Assembly: GCA_963628435.1 (NCBI GenBank)
Contig: CAVGEY010000011.1
Span: forward strand, 1-64,000
DNA from: CAKSQF01 sp963628435
Lineage (GTDB): Bacteria; Bacillota; Clostridia; Oscillospirales; CAG-272
Reading direction: 5' to 3'
Length of the DNA: 64,000 bases
A model generated the notes under the pieces. It saw nothing but the letters and a program-made list of their open reading frames with translations. It was not told the origin of the DNA and searched no databases. Both the position numbers and the translations under genes were made by a program. Of the stretch, positions 53,583-62,014 are shown piece by piece; within the stretch, counting starts at the first letter, position 1; every line of letters starts with the position of its first letter.

Positions 53583-54575
53583 ATGACCGAGAAAATTAAA
53601 ACTGTCGAAAACGGATTTGCCGACAGTATAACGAAAATAACTCGGGATAATATTGTCCCTCTTTCAAAACTTCCGAAAAAGAACGGACGCCAGAAGTTAT
53701 CCGATATCGTAAGAATCGTGATAATGCTTGCCTGCTTGTCGGTTTTCGTTTTCTGTATTTATACAATAGCACAGAATTTGCTCGATTACGCCGAGGCTCA
53801 AAATTATTACGATAAGCTTGCGCAAATTTGGGGTAACGATGACGCGTATTCGCTTAATTCCGGCGGCGATCTTGCGTATTCCCAAAAAGATTATTCTTCG
53901 CTCGGCGAAAATAAGATTTACAGCGACGACAGTATAAATGACAATTCTCAAACAACGGTAACGCCGGTTCCGGCCGATTCGGATGAAATGACACGGATAA
54001 AGGCAAAACTCGGAGCTCTTTATCGTCAAAACAGCGATTTGATTGCGTGGATATCAATTCCGGATACCGTAATCGATTATCCTGTTGTAAAAACAGATAA
54101 TAACGATTACTACCTTAATCATAGCTTTAACGGCGATTATCTTCTTGCAGGCACTATCTTCGCCGATTACAGAAACAGTAAGAATCTGCTGAATAACTAT
54201 AATACCGTGATTTACGGTCATAACCTGAATCTCAGTTCGGGAACTATGTTCAGCATTTTAAGCAATTACTTCAAAAAATCATATCTCGAAGAACATCCGG
54301 ATATATATATTTATACGACAAGCGGTATTTATATATACAGAATATTTAATGTCGCAAAAGTCAAAGCAACAAGCGGATATATCAGAACATATTTTGCAAG
54401 CGGAGATGATTTTGTCGAATTTGCAAATTCCATGGCTTCAAAATCGGTACATAAGGATGAAACTTTGGAATTTACCGAAAGCGACAGACTGCTTACACTT
54501 TCAACCTGTACCAACGAACATTTTGCTTCCGAACGTTATTGTATTCAGGCAAGGCTTATAGAAATAAGACAGTAA
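53583..54575 (+). CDS. srtB: Class B sortase
   Basis: Membrane transpeptidase that links surface proteins to the cell wall. The cytoplasmic tail (1-40) is followed by one transmembrane helix (about 41-63) and the extracellular catalytic domain. The triad can be placed at His213 (VIYGHNLN), Cys309 (LTLSTC) and Arg318 (ASERYCIQA). The long second half with helices (FADYRNSKNLLN) is characteristic of class B. The ATG at 53583 has AAGGAGG 6-8 nt upstream. No protein with a recognisable sorting signal is in the window, and a glycosyltransferase follows at 34 nt. Confidence 0.93.
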   Translation: MTEKIKTVENGFADSITKITRDNIVPLSKLPKKNGRQKLSDIVRIVIMLACLSVFVFCIYTIAQNLLDYAEAQNYYDKLAQIWGNDDAYSLNSGGDLAYSQKDYSSLGENKIYSDDSINDNSQTTVTPVPADSDEMTRIKAKLGALYRQNSDLIAWISIPDTVIDYPVVKTDNNDYYLNHSFNGDYLLAGTIFADYRNSKNLLNNYNTVIYGHNLNLSSGTMFSILSNYFKKSYLEEHPDIYIYTTSGIYIYRIFNVAKVKATSGYIRTYFASGDDFVEFANSMASKSVHKDETLEFTESDRLLTLSTCTNEHFASERYCIQARLIEIRQ

Positions 54576-54609
54576 AAGTATTTAAGAAAGCAGGGGCTTT
54601 ATATAATTT

Positions 54610-55332
54610 ATGATTTCGGTAATAATTCCGATGTATAACGAGGAAAAGGTAATAGAAAAATCCCTTGAAACCTTGAGAGAAGCGCTTAACAGAGATTTCA
54701 AAGAAGAAAATTATGAGGTTTTGGTGGTATCCGACGGATCAACCGACCGAAGCAATGAAATCGTAGAATCTTTTGTAAAAGATAACAGCTCGTTCAAACT
54801 TATAAAATATACGCCTAACAGAGGAAAAGGTTATGCTGTCAGAACAGGTATGCTTGCCGCAAGCGGCGATTTTGCGGTCTTTACCGACAGTGATCTTGCC
54901 TACGGAGCCGATATACTTAAAAAAGTTTTTGATTTGCATATTGAAACCGGGGCGGATGTTGTAATAGGATCACGTGCGATAAAAGGCGGCGGATATGATG
55001 GCTATACTTTTTTGAGAAAAATTATGTCAAGGACATATTTGAAAGTGATTTCTGTTGCGGCGGGTTTTTCTCACAGCGATTCGCAGGCAGGGCTTAAAGG
55101 ATTTGATAAGGACGCGGCAGTCAGAATATTCTCAAATTGTCAGGTTGATAGGTTCGCTTTCGATTTGGAGGCACTTATGATAGCCGATAAGCTGAAACTT
55201 AAATTTGCCGAATTGCCTATCAAGGTAATAAATCACGGGCAGTCTAAAGTAAGTCCGATAAAGGATGCCTTAAATATGCTTGCCGAGGTAAGAAAAATGC
55301 GTAAACGCATATCAAAACTTGATTTGAAATAA
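54610..55332 (+). CDS. Family 2 glycosyltransferase (polyprenyl-phosphate sugar transferase-like)
   Basis: GT-A fold enzyme of 240 residues. The N-terminal SVIIPMYNEEKVIEKSL, VVSDGSTDRS and the metal-binding TDSDLAYG are hallmarks, and IGSRAIKGGGY plus SHSDSQAGLKGF resemble dolichyl/undecaprenyl-phosphate glucosyltransferases. No C-terminal membrane segments are present, so it is probably peripheral. Its product could feed cell-surface glycan decoration. It is likely in the sortase transcript and ends at a terminator. Confidence 0.87.
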   Translation: MISVIIPMYNEEKVIEKSLETLREALNRDFKEENYEVLVVSDGSTDRSNEIVESFVKDNSSFKLIKYTPNRGKGYAVRTGMLAASGDFAVFTDSDLAYGADILKKVFDLHIETGADVVIGSRAIKGGGYDGYTFLRKIMSRTYLKVISVAAGFSHSDSQAGLKGFDKDAAVRIFSNCQVDRFAFDLEALMIADKLKLKFAELPIKVINHGQSKVSPIKDALNMLAEVRKMRKRISKLDLK

Positions 55333-55352
55333 AATTCACATAAAACAAGGAA

Positions 55353-55386
55353 TGCCCGACCGACAAATAGCGGTCGGGCAATCTTT
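55353..55386 (+). terminator. Terminator of srtB-glycosyltransferase genes
   Basis: Stem TGCCCGACCG with CGGTCGGGCA, loop ACAAATAG, followed by ATCTTTTTG. Confidence 0.88.
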
Positions 55387-55481
55387 TTGCTAATCTCCTA
55401 TCGTATTTACAAATAATTAATAAATTATACATAAAATAAGGTATATTCAAAAGAACGTTTGTGGTAGATTAAAGCCATGGG

Positions 55482-55508
55482 TTAGCACTTGAGAAGAAAG
55501 AGTGCTAA
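55482..55508 (+). promoter_or_regulatory. CIRCE operator (HrcA site)
   Basis: Inverted repeat TTAGCACTT, nine bases, GAGTGCTAA. It matches the CIRCE consensus TTAGCACTC-N9-GAGTGCTAA with one change in the left arm. It sits just before hrcA, so HrcA should repress its own operon. No -35/-10 pair nearby is convincing by eye. Confidence 0.93.
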
Positions 55509-55547
55509 ATTAAATAAACGAATGTGAGAAAGGGGCAAAAAAGCATT

Positions 55548-56639
55548 ATGGATAAAACCGGCGGAACGCTGAGTGAACGAAAAAAGCAGATACTCAAGGC
55601 AATTATTGATGAACACATAGCTTGCGGAGAGCCGGTAGGCTCAAAACTGCTTTCCACGAATAAGCAGATTGCTCTTTCATCTGCCACAATCAGAAATGAG
55701 TTGGCGGAGCTCACCGAAATGGGTTACCTTGCACAGCCGCACACATCTGCCGGCAGAATTCCGACAGAGCAGGGTTACAGATTTTATGTTGACTCGCTTA
55801 TGGAAGCGTATGATATGACCGCAACCGAAATCCGCGGGCTTAATGAAATGCTTCGCGAACGTACGGCAAGACTTGATAAAATCATAGACAGCGCGGGAAA
55901 GCTTGTTTCATCTCTTACTCATTATCCCGCAATCGCAGTGCGTAGTTTCCCGAAAAAATCATCGGCAAGACGCATTAACCTTATGCTGACAAACCCCAAT
56001 GATTTTCTCGTTATTATAATGGTTTCCGAAAACAATATAAAAACAAAGCATCTTCACAGCGATATTCCACTTACCGAAGATGCAATCCGAAAAATGCAGA
56101 ATGCGCTGAATGATACCATTGCCGATAAACAGGCCGAGGAACTTACGTTGGCGCAGATGATTGAACTTGAGAAGAGTTTCGGAGAATACAGTACGCTTGC
56201 CAATCCGATAATAAAAAGCGTTTTCGAGGCTCTTAGCGAGGATGGCGCAGATGAGCTTCATATTACAGGTGTGGACAGATTTTTGGAATATCCCGAGTTT
56301 ACCGAAGTCGACAAACTCAAAGATATGCTCGGTATGCTCTCGGAAAAGCAGGATCTTCTCACACTTGTTCATAAATCTGAGAATAAAGATGTAAATATTT
56401 ACATCGGAAGCGAAAATACGGCAGATAAAAGCGGAGAGTCGACGCTTGTTGTCAAAACAATAAGAATTGACGGCAAGGCAGTAGGCGCGATAGGCGTTAT
56501 CGGCCCGTGCAGAATGGATTATTCAAAAGTTGTATCTACAATGGAAACACTTTCAAACAGTATATCCGATATGATAGACAACAGACGAAAGGCATTGCCG
56601 GATACAAATAAAGCCGAAAGAGAAGGAGAAGAAAAATAG
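55548..56639 (+). CDS. hrcA: Heat-inducible transcription repressor HrcA
   Basis: Repressor of class I heat-shock genes, acting at CIRCE. The N-terminal winged helix (KKQILKAIIDEHIACGEPVGSKLL; LSSATIRNELAELTEMGYLAQPHTSAGRIPT in pieces) is highly conserved, and the rest includes a GAF-like and dimerisation region. I favour the ATG at 55548; a GTG eight codons earlier is also possible. 363 residues. It opens hrcA-grpE-dnaK-dnaJ-prmA. Confidence 0.96.
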   Translation: MDKTGGTLSERKKQILKAIIDEHIACGEPVGSKLLSTNKQIALSSATIRNELAELTEMGYLAQPHTSAGRIPTEQGYRFYVDSLMEAYDMTATEIRGLNEMLRERTARLDKIIDSAGKLVSSLTHYPAIAVRSFPKKSSARRINLMLTNPNDFLVIIMVSENNIKTKHLHSDIPLTEDAIRKMQNALNDTIADKQAEELTLAQMIELEKSFGEYSTLANPIIKSVFEALSEDGADELHITGVDRFLEYPEFTEVDKLKDMLGMLSEKQDLLTLVHKSENKDVNIYIGSENTADKSGESTLVVKTIRIDGKAVGAIGVIGPCRMDYSKVVSTMETLSNSISDMIDNRRKALPDTNKAEREGEEK

Positions 56640-56644
56640 AACTT

Positions 56645-57259
56645 ATGGCTGAAATAAAAGAAGAAAAAGAGATTGCCGCAGAAGAAAAAAACGGCGGCGA
56701 AGTCAATTCGAATGTGTCTGAAAACGAGACGAACGCAAAAAACGAAGAGAAAGAAAATGATAACATAAAAACCGATAAGAAAGTCAAAAAAGAACTTGCG
56801 GACTTAAAAAAAGAGTTTGCGGCAATTAAGGAAAAACTTGATAAAGCCGAAAAACAGAACAGTGATCAGACAGATAAGTATCTGAGACTTGTTGCCGAAT
56901 ATGATAATTTTCGAAAAAGGACATCCAAAGAAAAAGAAAGTATTTACGCAGACGCGTATACAGATGTTTTGAAGGCAATGCTTCCCGTGATCGATAATCT
57001 TGAGAGAGCCGTTCAGTATACAGACGGAGAAAAGGTTATCGAGGGAGTTAAAATGACGCTTAATCAGTTCGGCTCGACACTCGAAAAACTCGGGGTTGAA
57101 GTTATCCCAACCGAAAAATTCGATCCGAAAGTTCATAATGCTGTGATGCATGTGGAAGATGAAACAAAGGACGAAGGCGAGATTGTCGAAATATTCCAAA
57201 AGGGATATAAAAAAGGCGATAAGATTATTCGTTACGCAATGGTAAAAGTTGCAAATTAA
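56645..57259 (+). CDS. grpE: Nucleotide exchange factor GrpE
   Basis: Releases ADP from DnaK. An acidic, low-complexity N-tail (1-55, rich in Glu/Lys/Asn) precedes the long coiled-coil dimer helix. The core motif LVAEYDNFRKRT and the beta domain (GVEVIPTEKFDPKVHNAVMH, GYKKGDKIIRYAMVKV) are typical. 204 residues. It starts 5 nt after hrcA, so the two are translationally linked. Confidence 0.96.
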   Translation: MAEIKEEKEIAAEEKNGGEVNSNVSENETNAKNEEKENDNIKTDKKVKKELADLKKEFAAIKEKLDKAEKQNSDQTDKYLRLVAEYDNFRKRTSKEKESIYADAYTDVLKAMLPVIDNLERAVQYTDGEKVIEGVKMTLNQFGSTLEKLGVEVIPTEKFDPKVHNAVMHVEDETKDEGEIVEIFQKGYKKGDKIIRYAMVKVAN

Positions 57260-57313
57260 AATTGCATAAAATAAATATTACAAATAATAATTATTTATCG
57301 GAGGTATAGAATT

Positions 57314-59173
57314 ATGTCAAAGATTATAGGTATTGACCTTGGTACAACAAACAGCTGCGTTGCAGTATTTGAGGGCGGCGAGCCCGTAGTTATCCCGAAT
57401 CCCGAAGGATCGAGAACAACTCCTTCGGTTGTTGGCTTCTCTAAGACCGGAGAAAGAATGGTAGGACAGGTTGCAAAACGTCAGGCGATTACAAATCCCG
57501 ATCGTACTGTAAGCTCTATAAAGAGAGAGATGGGCAAAAATTATAAAGTAAACATCGACGCTAAATCGTATACTCCTCAGGAAATATCGGCGATGATTCT
57601 TCAAAAACTGAAGGCCGATGCCGAGGCGTATCTCGGCGAAACCGTATCCAAAGCAGTTATTACGGTTCCCGCTTATTTCACCGATGCACAGCGTCAGGCA
57701 ACTAAGGATGCCGGAAAGATTGCCGGACTCGAAGTTCTCCGTATAATTAACGAGCCTACTGCAGCTGCACTTGCCTATGGTATGGATAAAGATGTAAATC
57801 AAAAAATAATGGTCTATGACCTCGGCGGCGGAACATTCGATGTATCGCTCCTTGAAATTTCGGACGGCGTTTTTGAAGTCCTTGCCACCGCAGGTAATAA
57901 CCGTCTCGGCGGCGATGATTTTGATAAGCGCGTTATTGACTGGATTGCCGAAGAGTTTATGAAGGAAAATCCCGGCAATGATCTGCGTAAAGATAAGATG
58001 GCTCTCCAACGTATCAAGGAGGCAGCCGAAAAGGCCAAGATTGAACTTTCGGGTATGAACTCCACCGAAATTAACCTCCCGTTTATCACAGCAGACGCAA
58101 ACGGCCCGAAACACTTCAACTCAACTCTTACAAGAGCTAAATTCGATGCTCTTACAAAAGATCTCGTTGAAGCAACAATGGGACCGACCAAACAGGTACT
58201 TAAAGATGCCGGACTCAGTGTAAATCAGGTTGATAAGGTTCTTCTTGTCGGCGGTTCAACCCGTATTCCCGCGGTACAGGATGCCGTTAAGAACTTTATC
58301 GGTAAAGATCCGTTCAAGGGAATCAACCCCGATGAATGTGTTGCAATCGGTGCCGCTGTTCAGGCGGGCGTCCTCGGCGGAGAGGTTAAAGATCTTCTTC
58401 TCCTCGATGTAACTCCTCTTTCGCTCGGCATTGAAACACTCGGCGGTATTTTCACAAAGATAATCGACCGTAATACAACTATCCCTACAAAGAAGAGTCA
58501 GATTTTCTCAACCGCAGCCAATGGACAGACATCGGTTGAAATACATGTCCTTCAGGGCGAACGTGAAATTGCATCCGGAAATACAACTCTCGGACGTTTC
58601 AGCCTTGACGGAATTGCCCCCGCTCCCCGTGGAGTTCCTCAGATTGAAGTTACATTTGATATCGATGCAAACGGTATCGTAAATGTTTCCGCAACCGATA
58701 AGGGCACAGGTAAGGAACAGCATATTACCATTACGTCTTCTTCCAACATGAGTAAAGAGGATATTGATAAGGCAGTACGTGAAGCTGAAAAATTTGCCGA
58801 TGAAGACAAGAAGCAGAAAGAGAATGTAGAACTTCGCAACCGTGCCGAGTCACTCTCTTTTGAAGCCGATAAGACTCTGAATGATATCGGAGATAAGCTT
58901 TCGGATGATGAGAAGAAACCCGTACGTGATGCAATCGAAAAGGTAAATGAAGCTCTTAAAGGCCAGGATAATGATTTGATTAAGAATTCGAGCGAAGAGC
59001 TTGAAAAAGCATTGTATAAAGTATCCGAGAAACTTTATTCATCACAGGGAGCTCAGGGACAGGGAAATCAAGGCGCTCAGGGCGGATTTGATTCGAATCC
59101 CGGTTCGGATAATCAAGGCGGCACAGATTCAAACGGCTATTATAATGCCGATTTTGAGGATAAAACAAAATAA
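57314..59173 (+). CDS. dnaK: Chaperone DnaK (Hsp70)
   Basis: ATP-driven chaperone. Phosphate-binding motif IGIDLGTTNSCVAV, MVYDLGGGTFDVS, LVGGSTRIPAVQ and the linker LLLDVTPLSLGIET are intact, followed by the substrate-binding domain and helical lid. A Gly/Gln/Asn-rich tail (QGAQGQGNQGAQGG) ends the 619-residue protein. Length matches Gram-positive DnaK, which lacks the E. coli insert in lobe I. Followed by a long stem-loop before dnaJ. Confidence 0.98.
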   Translation: MSKIIGIDLGTTNSCVAVFEGGEPVVIPNPEGSRTTPSVVGFSKTGERMVGQVAKRQAITNPDRTVSSIKREMGKNYKVNIDAKSYTPQEISAMILQKLKADAEAYLGETVSKAVITVPAYFTDAQRQATKDAGKIAGLEVLRIINEPTAAALAYGMDKDVNQKIMVYDLGGGTFDVSLLEISDGVFEVLATAGNNRLGGDDFDKRVIDWIAEEFMKENPGNDLRKDKMALQRIKEAAEKAKIELSGMNSTEINLPFITADANGPKHFNSTLTRAKFDALTKDLVEATMGPTKQVLKDAGLSVNQVDKVLLVGGSTRIPAVQDAVKNFIGKDPFKGINPDECVAIGAAVQAGVLGGEVKDLLLLDVTPLSLGIETLGGIFTKIIDRNTTIPTKKSQIFSTAANGQTSVEIHVLQGEREIASGNTTLGRFSLDGIAPAPRGVPQIEVTFDIDANGIVNVSATDKGTGKEQHITITSSSNMSKEDIDKAVREAEKFADEDKKQKENVELRNRAESLSFEADKTLNDIGDKLSDDEKKPVRDAIEKVNEALKGQDNDLIKNSSEELEKALYKVSEKLYSSQGAQGQGNQGAQGGFDSNPGSDNQGGTDSNGYYNADFEDKTK

Positions 59174-59174
59174 T

Positions 59175-59251
59175 AAAATGCGTAACGCATTTTGACCACA
59201 GGGAAGGAGCATAAAGATGCTCCTTCCTATGGTGCGTTAATGCGGCATTTT
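59175..59251 (+). other. Long imperfect stem-loop between dnaK and dnaJ
   Basis: Nested complementary arms, outer to inner: AAAATGC (59175) with GCATTTT (59245); TAACGCA (59183) with TGCGTTA (59233); CCA with TGG; GGAAGGAGCA (59202) with TGCTCCTTCC (59218), loop TAAAGA. It begins right after the dnaK stop. Possible jobs are mRNA processing, 3' stabilisation of dnaK mRNA, or partial termination; no U-tract directly follows the inner stem. Confidence 0.7.
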
Positions 59252-59282
59252 AATTTTAATCCGGTATAAAGGAGAAGCAGCA

Positions 59283-60425
59283 ATGGCTGATTCAAAAAAA
59301 GACTATTATGAGGTGCTTGGACTTGATAAAAGTGCATCCGCCGATGATATAAAAAAGGCGTACCGCACGCTTGCAAAAAAATATCACCCCGATATGAACC
59401 CGGGTGATAAGGAAGCGGAAATAAAATTCAAAGAGGTCGGAGAAGCGTATGAAGTTCTTTCCGATCCCGATAAGAAAGCAAGATATGATCAATACGGATT
59501 TGCCGGTGTCGACCCGAATATGGGTGCCGGAGGATATGGTACAAGCGGAGGATTTTCGACCGATTTCGGAGATCTCGGCGATATCTTCTCTTCAATATTC
59601 GGCGGAAGTATGGGTGGATCTTCACGCAGTTCAAGAAACGGCCCGATTCGCGGAGAAAGCCTGCAGGAACAGCTCAACATCAGTTTCAAAGAGGCTGTTT
59701 TCGGCTGTAAAAAGGAAATTAACTATAATCGTATAGAGAAGTGCCCGGAATGCAGCGGAACAGGCGCGTCCAAAGGCAGCACGGTCGAAACCTGTAAGAC
59801 ATGCGGAGGCAGCGGACAGGTGAGAACAACACAGCAGACTCTGTTCGGAATGATGCAGTCGACAAGACAGTGTGACAGCTGCCGTGGCACAGGTAAGGTT
59901 ATAAAAAATCCCTGCTCCTACTGTAACGGCAAAGGTTATGTACGAGTAAAAAAGACTCTTGATATAACTATTGAGCCCGGAATTTCGGATGGCACACCGA
60001 TTTTAATCAAAGGATACGGCAACGACGGCAGAAACGGCGGCTCGGCCGGGGATTTTGTGGTATATGTCAGTGTCACACCCGATAACTTTTTTGAGCGCGA
60101 CGGAGATGATATCTACTGTAATATTCCCATTTCTTTCACCCAGGCCGCACTCGGCGCAGATATAGATGTGCCGACTCTTATTGACGGCCAGCCGGAGAAA
60201 TATCATATACCCGAAGGAACACAGACCGGTACTACGTTCTGCATAAAGAATAAGGGTATCAGACATTTCAGAAACAGGGGATACGGAAATCTTTATTTCA
60301 AGGTAAATATCGAAACCCCGACGAATATGACCGAGGAGCAAAAGCAAAAACTGCGTGAATTTGCAAACGCTTTTTCGTCCGAAAGTTCGGGTAAGAAACG
60401 CGGATTTATGAAACGCGATAAATAA
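59283..60425 (+). CDS. dnaJ: Chaperone DnaJ (Hsp40)
   Basis: Cochaperone that stimulates DnaK ATPase. The J domain with HPD (KKYHPDMNPG), Gly/Phe-rich region, four CxxCxGxG zinc repeats (CPECSGTG, CKTCGGSG, CDSCRGTG, CSYCNGKG) and C-terminal substrate domains are all present, so it is type I. 380 residues is normal. AAAGGAG is before the ATG. prmA follows after 17 nt. Confidence 0.97.
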   Translation: MADSKKDYYEVLGLDKSASADDIKKAYRTLAKKYHPDMNPGDKEAEIKFKEVGEAYEVLSDPDKKARYDQYGFAGVDPNMGAGGYGTSGGFSTDFGDLGDIFSSIFGGSMGGSSRSSRNGPIRGESLQEQLNISFKEAVFGCKKEINYNRIEKCPECSGTGASKGSTVETCKTCGGSGQVRTTQQTLFGMMQSTRQCDSCRGTGKVIKNPCSYCNGKGYVRVKKTLDITIEPGISDGTPILIKGYGNDGRNGGSAGDFVVYVSVTPDNFFERDGDDIYCNIPISFTQAALGADIDVPTLIDGQPEKYHIPEGTQTGTTFCIKNKGIRHFRNRGYGNLYFKVNIETPTNMTEEQKQKLREFANAFSSESSGKKRGFMKRDK

Positions 60426-60442
60426 ATTAAGGAGTATTCAGA

Positions 60443-61363
60443 ATGGATTGGAAACAGGTTAAACTGTCGTGCACGAAAGCCGATCTTGATAATGTATGTG
60501 CTTTTATGAGTATGCTCGACAACGGACTTATGATTGAGGATTACAGCGATATTGACGAGAATCTGAAGCCTATGTACGGTGAGCTTATCGATGACAGTAT
60601 ATTACACGCCGATCCCGATAAATGTTCGGTCAGCATATTTGTTCCCGAAGAAAAACCGCTTCCCGAATATCTTGCGTTTATAAACGAAAGACTCAGAACG
60701 CTTGACATTCAAGCCGACGTGGATGTGGTCGGGGTTAAAGAGGAAGATTGGTATAATGCCTGGCGTGCATATTATAAACCTGTTCATATCGGGAAGAGAC
60801 TGACGGTTGTACCCGCATGGCAAGAGTATCATGCCGCAGACGGGGAAGTAACAATTAAAATGGATCCCGGAATGGCTTTCGGAACAGGAACACACGAAAC
60901 AACTCGTTTGTGCGCCGCGATGGTCGAAAAACATATGCCGAAAAATGCGCGAGTGCTTGATATAGGTACAGGAAGCGGTATTCTTTCTCTTTTTGCGCTG
61001 AAACTCGGAGCAAGCTCTGCCAACGCTTACGATATCGACCCTGTTGCTGTACGTGTAGCGCGTGAAAACGCGATTGATAACTGTGTTGATAATTTCTATT
61101 GTGATACGTCCGATTTGTTGAAAAACGTGGATCTGTCAAACGGTCCTTATGATTTTGCGATGGCAAATATCGTTGCCGATATTCTAATAAGAATGTCCGA
61201 AAATATATCCGATTATCTCTCGCATGATGCAAAACTTGTTTGTTCCGGCATAATCGAGAACAGATGTGATGACGTAATCGCGGCAATGTCTGCTCACGGT
61301 CTTGTGCTTTGCGACGAAGAATCGGAAAACGATTGGAAAGTCACTGTTTTTCGGAAAGTATAA
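60443..61363 (+). CDS. prmA: Ribosomal protein L11 methyltransferase
   Basis: SAM-dependent methylase of L11. The Rossmann motif DIGTGSGILSLFALKLGA, the substrate region FGTGTHETTRLC and the catalytic loop ANIVADILIRMS fit. The N-terminal domain (1-100) recognises L11. 306 residues. AAGGAG is 8 nt before the ATG. It sits at the end of the dnaJ operon, a common location in Bacillota, and its transcript probably stops at the overlapping hairpin downstream. Confidence 0.95.
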   Translation: MDWKQVKLSCTKADLDNVCAFMSMLDNGLMIEDYSDIDENLKPMYGELIDDSILHADPDKCSVSIFVPEEKPLPEYLAFINERLRTLDIQADVDVVGVKEEDWYNAWRAYYKPVHIGKRLTVVPAWQEYHAADGEVTIKMDPGMAFGTGTHETTRLCAAMVEKHMPKNARVLDIGTGSGILSLFALKLGASSANAYDIDPVAVRVARENAIDNCVDNFYCDTSDLLKNVDLSNGPYDFAMANIVADILIRMSENISDYLSHDAKLVCSGIIENRCDDVIAAMSAHGLVLCDEESENDWKVTVFRKV

Positions 61364-61384
61364 TAATATTTTTCGTTACAAATC

Positions 61385-61413
61385 TTGACATAAATCAAAA
61401 ATTATGATTTAAT
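61385..61413 (+). promoter_or_regulatory. Promoter of the Thr-rich lipoprotein gene
   Basis: TTGACA, 17-bp spacer, TTTAAT with TGA before the -10. The -10 overlaps the left arm of the terminator beginning at 61411. Confidence 0.8.
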
Positions 61414-61458
61414 ATCTGTGCTGACTATCGAATGTTAACACAGATATTTTCTTTTTAA
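61411..61458 (+). terminator. Terminator of the heat-shock operon, overlapping a promoter
   Basis: Perfect 10-bp stem AATATCTGTG with CACAGATATT, 18-nt loop, then TTCTTTTT. An RNA from upstream forms the full stem; an RNA starting at the embedded promoter (about 61420) lacks the left arm and should escape. Confidence 0.72.
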
Positions 61459-61502
61459 TAAGATATACGGCAAAACACGTGTATCTTCGGGAGTAATTGT
61501 AA

Positions 61503-62000
61503 ATGATTGAATTTTTCAGAATACCGATAGCTTTCGGACTTGCGGCGCTTTCGCTTCCGATGCTTTTTTCCTGCGGCAGCGGAAATGAAACGATCAGTGA
61601 AAAAGCCGAAGAAAAAAGTACTGTGTACAGTTATGTAACCGCACCTTCTGTTGAAGATTCGAGTTCAAATGCTTTGACCGGCGAGCCGAAATCTACATCA
61701 TACTACGCAATTATAACTACGGCAACTGCTGTAAATCCCGATACCGGAAAAGCAATCACAAGTGACAGCGTAAAGCCGGATATAACGGATGAGAAGCACT
61801 CATCGACTGAAACAACCGAAAAAAATCCCGAAATATCCGACGATATAATAATACCGACTACTTCGCACGAGCAGGATGCAACATCGCCTGTAACAATTCC
61901 GGAGACACAAAAAATACCGGTTACAACGAATAAAAACGAAGAAACAACAACTACCGTCGAAGAGGGCGGCTGGGGCCCGATTAAGCCTCTGACTAAATAA
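61503..62000 (+). CDS. Thr/Ser-rich lipoprotein of unknown function
   Basis: Short lipoprotein, 165 residues. The signal peptide core (10-20) ends in MLFSC with the lipidated Cys24. The mature part is low-complexity, dominated by Thr, Ser, Glu and Pro with no folded domain apparent, like an extended surface stalk. It ends WGPIKPLTK. No LPxTG-like sorting motif or C-terminal hydrophobic tail is present, so it is not a sortase substrate. The ribosome site is weak. A YitT-like gene follows at 14 nt, perhaps cotranscribed. Confidence 0.75.
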   Translation: MIEFFRIPIAFGLAALSLPMLFSCGSGNETISEKAEEKSTVYSYVTAPSVEDSSSNALTGEPKSTSYYAIITTATAVNPDTGKAITSDSVKPDITDEKHSSTETTEKNPEISDDIIIPTTSHEQDATSPVTIPETQKIPVTTNKNEETTTTVEEGGWGPIKPLTK

Positions 62001-62014
62001 AACCACATCATACA

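Noticed and set aside
55440..55481. Sigma promoter directly before CIRCE
   Set aside because: Candidates such as TTCAAA-17-TTAAAG match the consensus poorly, so none is listed.
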